A stretch of DNA of 38,919 nt, taken from the NCBI GenBank assembly GCA_031273805.1, contig JAISRE010000015.1, forward strand, positions 1 to 38,919. The letters run 5' to 3'. The translations under genes were made by a program, and so were the position numbers. Positions 17,515-25,845 of this stretch are shown piece after piece; positions within the stretch are counted from its first letter, which is position 1; each line of letters starts with the position of its first letter. The stretch is from Synergistaceae bacterium. Its GTDB lineage: Bacteria > Synergistota > Synergistia > Synergistales > Synergistaceae. Under the pieces are notes generated by a model. It saw only the letters and a list, made by a program, of their open reading frames with translations. It had not been told where the DNA came from and made no database searches.

Positions 17515-18723
17515 TCATTCCCCATCCCAGACTGAGGCTGCCGACACGGGGCCTATACGAAGAACCGAATATAGCGACGCCAGCGGCCCTACGAGAAACG
17601 ACATGAAAAACCCGGCGGCTATGAGCAGAGCCGCAGTACCTGCACGGGGCTGTATGTAGGGCAGAATCATGCCCAGATCGATGAGAGCGCGGAAGGGCAG
17701 TATCAGCAGGCAGAAAGCAAACACTCCCGCCAGGGCGCCAAACAGGCTGACGAGGGCAGCTTCGAGCAGGACGAAACGCGCTATCCACCCGACCGTCGCA
17801 CCCAGAACTCTATAAATCCTGAACTCTCCCTTGCGTTCATTTAATATGACGGTAAAGAGGACAGTCAGGACACCCACTGCCAACAGCCACAATATCGCAG
17901 TCAACGTGAAAATGACCGACATCAGCAAATTCAGATTCCTGGACAGCTCTCCTATGAAATCCTGCGGACGGATAACGTCCACTCCGGACAATCGCAGGGC
18001 ATCGTGAATCTCCCGCGTGAAAGCGACGGGATCGAGTCCCTCGTCGATATCGGCCGTTATGATCGACGCCGCACGCTCCACGTCCCGGACGTCTTCGCCG
18101 GTATAATAAAAGTACTCCTTTAAAGCTGCCCGCGCGGTCTCCATGTTGAAGAACACAGACGTATCAAACCCCATTCCGGTTTTCTCGAGACGAGCGACGA
18201 CGCGGTACTCGCTGCTGAAGAACATGAGTTTGTCTCCTGCTGTGGCGTCGATCTGACTGCCCACTATCACCTCTCCGAAGGCAAGGATCCCCGGAACTTC
18301 GCCGAGGAGCCAGGGAGCTATTACAAAGTCTGTGTTCGGCTCATATCCTATGAGCTGCACAGGGAATGAACAGTGACTGGAATCCATGGTCGCTATGAAC
18401 AGCTGAGGCGACGTCCGCGAAAACCCCTTTACGCCCGATATCTTGTCCAGAGCCTCCATATCGAGGTAGAACGCGCTTGGTTCTCCTCTCAGCAACACGC
18501 CCTCTGCGCTGTGTTGGTAGCCTATCGGCGCGAGTATTAGATCCGCGCCGAGGCGATCAGACATACTGCTCATTCCCTTTCGCAAACTGAACGTCAAGAG
18601 CGATCCGGTTATCAGAACGAACGACAGCAGGGCTACAAAACTCGCGATGCAGAAGCTGCGAAAGGGCCTGCGCCTTAAATTTTGCAAGGATATATTAAAT
18701 GCGTTCAGCCTGCGCAATCGCAT
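17515..18723 (-). CDS. FtsX-like ABC transporter permease (LolE/MacB type)
   Basis: 402 aa with N-terminal TM, large extracytoplasmic loop and three C-terminal TMs; NERKGEFRIYRVLGAT motif. Confidence 0.85.
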   Translation of the reverse strand: MRLRRLNAFNISLQNLRRRPFRSFCIASFVALLSFVLITGSLLTFSLRKGMSSMSDRLGADLILAPIGYQHSAEGVLLRGEPSAFYLDMEALDKISGVKGFSRTSPQLFIATMDSSHCSFPVQLIGYEPNTDFVIAPWLLGEVPGILAFGEVIVGSQIDATAGDKLMFFSSEYRVVARLEKTGMGFDTSVFFNMETARAALKEYFYYTGEDVRDVERAASIITADIDEGLDPVAFTREIHDALRLSGVDVIRPQDFIGELSRNLNLLMSVIFTLTAILWLLAVGVLTVLFTVILNERKGEFRIYRVLGATVGWIARFVLLEAALVSLFGALAGVFAFCLLILPFRALIDLGMILPYIQPRAGTAALLIAAGFFMSFLVGPLASLYSVLRIGPVSAASVWDGE

Positions 18724-19162
18724 TGCCTCTTGTGTCTCTTCTATACTTTCTGATCAATCTGATAGTGTTTACAGAAGCCGCAAGGGTCACCAGGAGACTG
18801 ATAACGTTAAGGGATGGAAGCGTGATGAGGCGGCAGTCCATATTATGATGCTCGCACATCCCAATCAATATGTTCGGAATCAGAAAAGCCAGAGTGCCGT
18901 TGAAGAGGATCGACAGGCTGAGCCCCGCCAGCATGGGAACTGCGCTCGACAGGATATACGCCGCGCCCAGCAGGGCGATCACAATGCCTATCCCCAGCTC
19001 GGCCCGCGCCGACCATAAGCAGTTTGTCACGTGACCGTGGTTTTGTTCACAGATTTTAAAAATATACTTGGGCCCAACCGCTATCAGAATCCCAAACACA
19101 AGGAAGAACAAACCCGCAGCAATATGTTTTATCCGTCCGCTCATCAACAAATTACCTCCCAA
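18695..19162 (-). CDS. DUF4418-like integral membrane protein
   Basis: FLVFGILIAVGPKYIFKICEQNHG....CLWSARAELGIGIVIALLGAAYIL; overlaps the FtsX-like gene. Confidence 0.65.
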   Translation of the reverse strand: MGGNLLMSGRIKHIAAGLFFLVFGILIAVGPKYIFKICEQNHGHVTNCLWSARAELGIGIVIALLGAAYILSSAVPMLAGLSLSILFNGTLAFLIPNILIGMCEHHNMDCRLITLPSLNVISLLVTLAASVNTIRLIRKYRRDTRGNAIAQAERI

Positions 19163-19207
19163 CTAAACTATGAGTGTACTGCTACCCTCTCTCTTGATTG
19201 CCTATAT

Positions 19208-19219
19208 AACATATATGTT
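19208..19219. promoter_or_regulatory. Perfect 12-bp palindrome in divergent intergenic region
   Basis: aacatatatgtt. Confidence 0.3.
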
Positions 19220-19350
19220 TAGTAGCCTTTTATCACAAAAAATATATGTTGTCAAGAAATCCTGATGTCTATCAAAGAACATAAATATTTTCAGAGATAA
19301 TCTAAATAAATTCTATAGGAATACTAGGAATTATGTGTGTATAATACCCT

Positions 19351-19393
19351 CCAATATATTATGCTGGATGTATTGGACGTGATGTTTGCACGT
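19351..19393. promoter_or_regulatory. Two adjacent dyads downstream of a TATAAT box, candidate operator
   Basis: CCAATA-N14-TATTGG (19351-19376) immediately followed by ACGTG-N7-CACGT (19377-19393); TATAAT at 19340-19345. Confidence 0.35.
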
Positions 19394-19497
19394 TCGGAAC
19401 CACAAAACCCTGTTTCTCCGGCGTTTCAGCAAGCTGAGTACGGATTTTGAATCTGGGGTGAAGAATTTGAGTTCGTTATGCGTGAGGAGGACGAAAG

Positions 19498-20397
19498 ATG
19501 AGCAAAGATGCAACCGGGGCGGAAATAAACGCCATCAAACAATTCAAAGATGATATTGAAGCTGGACTCGAGTTGGATTTCCGGAGCCACGCTCCGCGAT
19601 GGAGGGACATCAAGTCGAAATACCTGGATACCGCTTTCCGAAATATTGTCGAGTATATCAAGGGAATCTTCGGCATTATAGTCTTCCTCCTGCTGTGGGA
19701 GGTCTGTTCGAGATTTGGGATTATCGACAATATCTTTATCCCTCCGTTTTCCAAAATCTGCACGGAATTCTGGAATCTCATGAAATCCGGAGAATTGGGG
19801 TACCACACGTCCATAAGCCTTTGGAGAACCATGACGGGTCTGGGGTTGGGCATTGCGGTGGCGGTGCCGTTGGGCTTGCTGGTGGGTCAGATTCACATAG
19901 TGGAGCGATTTCTCGACCCGATACTTCAGACATTCAGGCAGACGTCCACTCTGGCGCTGATGCCGGTTTTCATACTGCTGCTCGGCCTTGGGGAGACGTC
20001 AAAGGTGGCGATGATTTTCTGGGGCGTATCGTGGCCCATACTGCTCAGCACCATCAGCGGAGTGAAGAGCGTGGACCCGCTCTTCATCAAGGCGGCAAAG
20101 TCCATGAACGAGTCCATGAGCGGGATCTTCCTCAAGATCATCCTCCCGGCGTCCCTGCCGCATATATTTACCGGCATCCGGTTGGGGGCCACCTCGTCAA
20201 TAATGCTGCTCATCGTGGCGGAGATGGTCGGCGCAAGCTCGGGCCTCGGTTTCCTCATTCACGACTTCGAGGTTAAATACGAGATCCCGAAGATGTTCGC
20301 GGTCATAGCCCTGTTCTCGATCCTGGGGCTCTCCTTGAACTACATCCTGGTGGTCGCGGAAAAGAAGATCATAAAGTGGAAACCGAATGAAGCCTAA
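19498..20397 (+). CDS. ABC transporter permease, SsuC/TauC-like
   Basis: 299 aa, PLGLLVGQ..., EAA-type loop KAAKSMNESMSGIFLKIILPASLPHIFTGIRLG. Confidence 0.92.
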   Translation: MSKDATGAEINAIKQFKDDIEAGLELDFRSHAPRWRDIKSKYLDTAFRNIVEYIKGIFGIIVFLLLWEVCSRFGIIDNIFIPPFSKICTEFWNLMKSGELGYHTSISLWRTMTGLGLGIAVAVPLGLLVGQIHIVERFLDPILQTFRQTSTLALMPVFILLLGLGETSKVAMIFWGVSWPILLSTISGVKSVDPLFIKAAKSMNESMSGIFLKIILPASLPHIFTGIRLGATSSIMLLIVAEMVGASSGLGFLIHDFEVKYEIPKMFAVIALFSILGLSLNYILVVAEKKIIKWKPNEA

Positions 20398-20448
20398 GGG
20401 CTAAAGGGCAGGAGAGCGTCAGGACCTATTTAAAAATTTGAGGAGGTA

Positions 20449-21486
20449 TTGAATATGGGAAAAAAGCGGATCGAGCGAATCATTATAGCGTTGGTAGTTG
20501 TGGCAGCAGCGGCAGGTCTGACCTACTGGATCAACGGGAGGAACGCCCCGCCGGGGAGTGCCGCGTCGGGTCGGCGCGAAATACCGGCGGATGAGAGAAT
20601 ACTCGTCAAGATTCCAACGATCCAGGGCGGCGGCCCCGCACTTATCGCAAAGGTAAAGGGGTATTTCGAAGAACAAAATTTGGAGATCGAGGAAATTGGG
20701 CAGGTACCGTCAGGAAATCAGATTCAATCCGTCATCACCGGCGACATTGATTTCACTCTTGGAAACCACACGGACAGGGAGATAGAGGCCATAGCGAAGG
20801 GAATTCCGGTGAAGGTGGTTTTAGCCCAGTCCGAGACCACGGAGGATATGCCTCACATGCGATGGATGGTCCCCAAGGACAGCGACATTCACGGTCCAAG
20901 GGACCTGATCGGCAAAAAAATAGCGATGTCATACATAACCGGCGGCTGCCCCGTGACAAATCTACGCCAATACCTCAAAGGAGGGAACGTCAACCTGAAG
21001 GAGGTGCAGATGGTGCAAATGGCGGACGGCCTCCAGGCTGCGGCATTGAACGAGGGGTTGGTGGACGTCATAACCATTCACGCGCCGGTGTCAGGAGTCG
21101 TGCGCGAACAGCTGGGCCTGCGCACACTCTTCTCGGACTTCGACACCTTCCAGGGCAGGGCCGGAAACAACATGGCCACCTCGCAAAAAATCATAGACGG
21201 CAATCCGGAAAAGGTTCGCCGATTCGTCGCCGCCATCGTGAAGGCTCAAGCCTGGATAAATGACAATCATGACGAGGCCGACAGGCTTTACGCCGAATAT
21301 CTCAAGCTGAACCCAGAGCATGTCCCGCTCTTTGACAGGACGCACTACAGCAGGGACGGCCTCGAGTACAACGAAAGGGTTCAGCTGTGGATCGACGAGC
21401 TGGTCACCCTGGGGGAGATAAAACCGGGCCAGTTTAAGGCTGAAGATATATACACAAATGAGTTCAACCCTAATTACAGAAAATAA
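20449..21486 (+). CDS. ABC transporter substrate-binding protein, NMT1/SsuA/TauA-like
   Basis: N-terminal TM anchor, ...KIPTIQGGGPALIAKVKGYFEEQNLEIE..., SGNQIQSVITGDIDFTLGN, LIGKKIAMSYITG. Confidence 0.88.
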   Translation: MNMGKKRIERIIIALVVVAAAAGLTYWINGRNAPPGSAASGRREIPADERILVKIPTIQGGGPALIAKVKGYFEEQNLEIEEIGQVPSGNQIQSVITGDIDFTLGNHTDREIEAIAKGIPVKVVLAQSETTEDMPHMRWMVPKDSDIHGPRDLIGKKIAMSYITGGCPVTNLRQYLKGGNVNLKEVQMVQMADGLQAAALNEGLVDVITIHAPVSGVVREQLGLRTLFSDFDTFQGRAGNNMATSQKIIDGNPEKVRRFVAAIVKAQAWINDNHDEADRLYAEYLKLNPEHVPLFDRTHYSRDGLEYNERVQLWIDELVTLGEIKPGQFKAEDIYTNEFNPNYRK

Positions 21487-21541
21487 AAGCTGTTTTTAAG
21501 AATTTCCACACAAAAAAATAAACAAATAAAACGGAGGTAAG

Positions 21542-22837
21542 ATGATGAGCAAGTACAGTCAGTTAAGCGCGGTGGACAAGAAAATCGAAATTCAGGGTTT
21601 TGGCATAAAAATTTTGCCGGAACTGAAGTTGGATCTCCAAAAGGAGGGGTACTATCCTGTGGCGTTGACCTGGATAGGGGACGACATCACCGGTCCCTTC
21701 TCGTTCATAGGCTATGGAGAGAACTCTCCGTTCGAGCTGCGCAAGGAGGACGGCGGCTATCACGTTTACAGGGACGACGAATATTTTTCGGAGGTCTCGT
21801 TTTACAAGAGGCCGAATTTCTGGGACCGCCAGTGGTCGATCAAAGACGGCGCCGAGGGCACGTTTTTTGTGGACGAGGGCATGTCCGGGGTCATAACCCC
21901 CTGCGCGCCCAACAGCCTCATCGCCGAAAACGACGAGGTCCGCCAGGTGACTGGCGGCAAGTTCCCATTCGTCACTCTGGCCTGCTACAACGGGCTCTCG
22001 ATATGGCCGTCCTACGGGTGCCTCTACACGAAGCAGGGCAACCCCTGCACGTTCTGCTGCATTCCGGGAGACTACGTCGAGGACCATATGCTGATTCAGC
22101 AGGAGGGCTGGCTCGACGGCATGTCCAAAGCCGTCGAAGCGGCGATCGACGAGTTGGGCAGCGATATCGAAAACTGCTCCCTGACGGTGGATTCGGGCAC
22201 ACTCCCGGGCCGGGACAAGGGCGCATGGGCGTACATCCAGATTCTGGAGGCAGTCAAGGCGCGAATAGGCAAGCTGCCGAACACAATTTATATACGCGCA
22301 GTCATCGAGCCGCCATACGACGAGGAAGTGCTGTTCAAGCTGAGGGACGCAGGTTTCACGAGCATACAGTGCGACATTGACGTGTATGACGACGCGGAGC
22401 GCCTCGAAGTGATGCCAAACGCAAAGGGCAAGCGGTCGATAGACGATTACGTGCGCATACTGACCAGAGCCAAGGAAATTTTCCCGGGCGAAGTCGCGAC
22501 CCAATTAGTTGCCGGCATTCAAAAGGACGAGAACTTGCTGAAGGGCGTGGAGCGTTTTGCCAGCGTGGGGATTCCGACGCTCGTGACCCCGTTCCTGCCG
22601 TTCGGTCAAGGCATCAACCTGGTTAGAAAGGGCAAGGCGAGCGTGCCGGGCCCGGATAAGATGAGGAGGGTATACGAGGCCTGCGGCAAAATCCTGAACA
22701 AGTACAACGTAGCCCCTCCGCAGTTCAGAGGCGGGGTGAGCTCGCTCGCGGAGACCATGGGCAGGAGGCTGAAGAGGGTGCCGTCGCTCACTAACTATTC
22801 AAAGGTGGACTCCTATGAGACGAGAAAAGCAGTATAA
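21542..22837 (+). CDS. Radical SAM protein with CX8CX2C cysteine motif
   Basis: YGCLYTKQGNPCTFCCIPGDY, followed by TIM-barrel-like strands (SLTVDSGTLPG, TIYIRAVIEPP, STQLVAGIQ-type segments). Confidence 0.8.
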   Translation: MMSKYSQLSAVDKKIEIQGFGIKILPELKLDLQKEGYYPVALTWIGDDITGPFSFIGYGENSPFELRKEDGGYHVYRDDEYFSEVSFYKRPNFWDRQWSIKDGAEGTFFVDEGMSGVITPCAPNSLIAENDEVRQVTGGKFPFVTLACYNGLSIWPSYGCLYTKQGNPCTFCCIPGDYVEDHMLIQQEGWLDGMSKAVEAAIDELGSDIENCSLTVDSGTLPGRDKGAWAYIQILEAVKARIGKLPNTIYIRAVIEPPYDEEVLFKLRDAGFTSIQCDIDVYDDAERLEVMPNAKGKRSIDDYVRILTRAKEIFPGEVATQLVAGIQKDENLLKGVERFASVGIPTLVTPFLPFGQGINLVRKGKASVPGPDKMRRVYEACGKILNKYNVAPPQFRGGVSSLAETMGRRLKRVPSLTNYSKVDSYETRKAV

Positions 22838-22851
22838 AAAATTATACTGCT
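22828..22851. repeat. Perfect 10-bp inverted repeat (hairpin) spanning stop of radical SAM gene
   Basis: agcagtataa-aaaa-ttatactgct. Confidence 0.7.
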
Positions 22852-22900
22852 ATAAAGCTTGCCCTATGTTGTAGGTCTGTAGACTTGTATCCATCCTATT

Positions 22901-22953
22901 CACGAAGCAAATCGGCGTCCGATATCCAATCTCGGCCGCCGATTTGCTTCGTG
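22901..22953. repeat. Perfect 17-bp inverted repeat, 19-nt loop
   Basis: cacgaagcaaatcggcg (22901-22917) / cgccgatttgcttcgtg (22937-22953). Confidence 0.85.
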
Positions 22954-23091
22954 CATTTCCTGTAGTAACGCCTTTATTCGATTCTCCACAATCTTGTCCC
23001 AACATGATACACTTTTGGCACGATGGTCAGTGACCGTCATGTATAGCCTGGGACAGGCTGGATTATATTGGGTTGTGCGCTCTTTTATGGG

Positions 23092-25032
23092 ATGGTGTTT
23101 AATCTGATTCATATAAAAAATCTTTCGATGAACTTTGGCGAGAAGGTCATCATTAAAAACCTCAACTGGCTCATCACTGAAAACTCCAGAGTCGGCCTGG
23201 TCGGCGACAACGGAACCGGCAAGACCACGCTGCTGCGCATACTCGCGGGCAAAACAGAGCCGGAAGGCGGAAGTGTGGAGATCCCCTCTCGCATGACTAT
23301 TGGCTATCTTCCGCAGGACCTGATCGAACTCGGAGAGGGGCGCGTCATGGATTTTTTACGTGAGAGCGCAGGGATCTCGTCCGTTCTGGACAAACTCTCC
23401 GCAGTGGAAGCGTGTATTTCCAGCATACCGGATGGATCCAGGGAGCTGGCCAGATATCTTGCTGAGCATGAGGAGATCGAGCGAAACTTCGCGCATATGG
23501 GCGGGTATGAGTTCGACTCCATTGCGCTGCGAGTGTTGAAGGGCCTTGGATTTGCCTCAGGCGACCATAATAGGCTTTGCGGCGAGTTCTCCGGCGGCTG
23601 GCGAATGAGAATAGCCCTTGCGGCGATACTCCTCAGAAAACCGGACATTCTGCTGCTTGATGAGCCCACAAACCATCTCGACACCGAGAGCATGGAGTGG
23701 ATGGAGGGATGGCTGAAGGGTCACCGGGGGGTAATGGTCTTCGTATCTCATGACAGGCGCTTCATAGATCACATGGCGACGGAGATCGCGGACATGGCGC
23801 GAGGCGAGATCACACACTATTCTATGGGATACGAACAATACCTGATCGAGCGCGCCGCAGCTCGCGAGCGGCTCGAACGAGTAATCGAGGATCAGCGTGA
23901 GCGCATTGAGCAGATACAACACTTTATCGATCGATTTCGATACAAATCGAGCAAAGCAACCCAGGTACAGAGCCGCATCAAACAGCTGGAGAAGATGGAG
24001 ATATACGAAACGGACACCCCGAACCGAGGCATTAAGATAAAATTTCCAGAAGCGTCCCGCAGCGGATACGATGTCATAAGCGCTCAGTCACTCTCCAAGA
24101 GCTACGGCAATATCAGCGTTTTTTCCGGACTCGACATCGAAATACACAGGGGCGAGCGGGTCGCTCTGGTCGGCGTGAATGGCGCCGGCAAATCCACGCT
24201 GCTGCGGCTGCTCTCCGGGACCGAGGCGCCCGACAGCGGCAGCGTGAAGAGGGGCCACAACGTCAGGATGGCCTACTTTTCTCAGGAGAGCGCACAGAAC
24301 CTCAATTACTCACACACTGTATGGGAGGAGGCGTGCAGAACAGGTCCCTCTGTGACCGAAGCGGATAAACGCAGCCTTCTTGGAACTTTTCTCTTCAGCG
24401 GCGACGACATAAAAAAAACGATACGGGTTTTATCAGGCGGAGAGAAGTCCAGAGTCGCGCTGTTTAAACTGCTCCTCTCCGACTCGAATTTCCTGATTCT
24501 GGACGAACCAACAAATCACCTCGACATGAACACGCGGGAGATATTTCAGCAGGCGCTTACGCAATACGGGGGAACGCTCCTGATTGTCTCTCACGACAGG
24601 TTTTTTCTTGACAATCTCATCCAGCGGGTGATTGAAATTCGGGGCGGGCGGCTGTACAACTACTTGGGCAACTACTCACGGTTCATCGAGCGCAGGGAGG
24701 AGATGGCGCGCGCCTCAGAGCCGATGGAAAGATGTGAGCCTGTCCCCGTCGTCGACCAGAAGGAAAAGCGTCGTCAGGAAGCAGGCGAGCGCAATAGGAT
24801 TTACAGGGAGAGGAAGGTTCTAATCGATCAGATAGAGCCGCAGGAGGCAGAGATTGAACGCTTTGAATCTCGCCGGGACGAGATCGACATGAAGCTCTGC
24901 GATCCGGAACTGCTTGCCGATTCAGCGTCGGTGCAGAAATTGATGATAGAGCGAAAATCTATAGAGGACTCGCTTGCCAGGGCTTACGAAACCTGGGAGA
25001 TACTTTCGGCGTCACTGGAAAAAATCAAATAG
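23092..25032 (+). CDS. ABC-F family ATPase (duplicated ATP-binding cassettes)
   Basis: Two Walker A (GDNGTGKTTLL; GVNGAGKSTLL), two signature motifs (FSGGWRMRIALA; LSGGEKSRVALFKLL) and LLDEPTNHLDTESMEW / LDEPTNHLDMNT; no TMs. Start taken at MVFNLIHIKN (track start 23068). Confidence 0.93.
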   Translation: MVFNLIHIKNLSMNFGEKVIIKNLNWLITENSRVGLVGDNGTGKTTLLRILAGKTEPEGGSVEIPSRMTIGYLPQDLIELGEGRVMDFLRESAGISSVLDKLSAVEACISSIPDGSRELARYLAEHEEIERNFAHMGGYEFDSIALRVLKGLGFASGDHNRLCGEFSGGWRMRIALAAILLRKPDILLLDEPTNHLDTESMEWMEGWLKGHRGVMVFVSHDRRFIDHMATEIADMARGEITHYSMGYEQYLIERAAARERLERVIEDQRERIEQIQHFIDRFRYKSSKATQVQSRIKQLEKMEIYETDTPNRGIKIKFPEASRSGYDVISAQSLSKSYGNISVFSGLDIEIHRGERVALVGVNGAGKSTLLRLLSGTEAPDSGSVKRGHNVRMAYFSQESAQNLNYSHTVWEEACRTGPSVTEADKRSLLGTFLFSGDDIKKTIRVLSGGEKSRVALFKLLLSDSNFLILDEPTNHLDMNTREIFQQALTQYGGTLLIVSHDRFFLDNLIQRVIEIRGGRLYNYLGNYSRFIERREEMARASEPMERCEPVPVVDQKEKRRQEAGERNRIYRERKVLIDQIEPQEAEIERFESRRDEIDMKLCDPELLADSASVQKLMIERKSIEDSLARAYETWEILSASLEKIK

Positions 25033-25073
25033 CCGCCAATTAAACCCGATAATGTCCGCAAACTGACGGTTCC

Positions 25074-25799
25074 TCACATGAGTGCCTTGAGGCCGGTCAG
25101 AAATTCTCCTATTCCATCGTTTGTGCGGTAATCCGCAATGTAGTCCATGGGCGTTATGTCACGGTTGCATATCACGAGCAGGGCTCCGGCGTTCTTTGCT
25201 ATGGCGGGAAACTGATTCGCGGGCGATACCTGAAGCGACGAACCCATCACAATGAATACATCCGACTTCTCCGCCGCGCTCCAGGACGCTTCAAGCGCGT
25301 CCACAGGCAGGCTTTCGCCAAACAGAACCACTCCTGGACGAAGATATCCGCCGCACTCGGGACAGGGTGTGCGCGCTATAAACTCCTCCTGCGTCGATGG
25401 GGCTCCGCACTCCATACAGCGAACCTTGCCTACGGAGCCGTGAAGCTCATATACCGTACGTGAGCCTGCTGCGGCGTGCAGACCGTCTATATTCTGGGTT
25501 ATGATGCAGCGAACTATCCCAAGCGCCTCCAGCTCGGCTAAGATTTTATGCCCGACGTTTGGCGCCGCGTCTCTCATTTGTATGAAGCGGTTTGAGTAAA
25601 ACGAGTGAAATTTGTTGTAGTTGTTCCTCATGGCTGTGACAGTGGCCAGCTCCATTGGGTCTGACACATTCCACATGCCGCCCTTCGAGCGAAAATCCGG
25701 CAGCCCCGACTCCGTGCTCATTCCAGCGCCGGTGAAAATAACCGTGTTGGAGCTATTCACCATGCGTTTGGCCAGTGATCTCAAAATTTCCTCTCTCAA
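25074..25799 (-). CDS. cobB: Sir2-family NAD-dependent protein deacylase
   Basis: FTGAGMSTESGLPDFRSKGGMW, TQNIDGLHAAAG, VYELHGSVGKVRCMECGAP...CPECGGYLRPGVVLFGE, VMGSSLQVSPA. Confidence 0.93.
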   Translation of the reverse strand: MREEILRSLAKRMVNSSNTVIFTGAGMSTESGLPDFRSKGGMWNVSDPMELATVTAMRNNYNKFHSFYSNRFIQMRDAAPNVGHKILAELEALGIVRCIITQNIDGLHAAAGSRTVYELHGSVGKVRCMECGAPSTQEEFIARTPCPECGGYLRPGVVLFGESLPVDALEASWSAAEKSDVFIVMGSSLQVSPANQFPAIAKNAGALLVICNRDITPMDYIADYRTNDGIGEFLTGLKALM

Positions 25800-25820
25800 A
25801 TCTCCTCACTCCTTGCTTCC

Positions 25821-25845
25821 CTAAGGAATCGCTGATTGATCGTTA
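25821..25845. repeat. Solo end of the palindromic repeat family
   Basis: ctaaggaatcgctgattgatcgtta; matches family terminus (AAGGAA-CGCTGATT) and the class A left end (GATTTATCGTTA). Confidence 0.55.

Noticed and set aside
21563-22504. 313-aa minus-strand ORF
   Set aside because: Antisense to the radical SAM gene, which has a recognisable Cys motif and RBS.
22900-23112. 70-aa minus-strand ORF (MNQIKHHPIKERTTQYNPACP...)
   Set aside because: Generated within a palindromic non-coding region; part is explained by the 17-bp inverted repeat.
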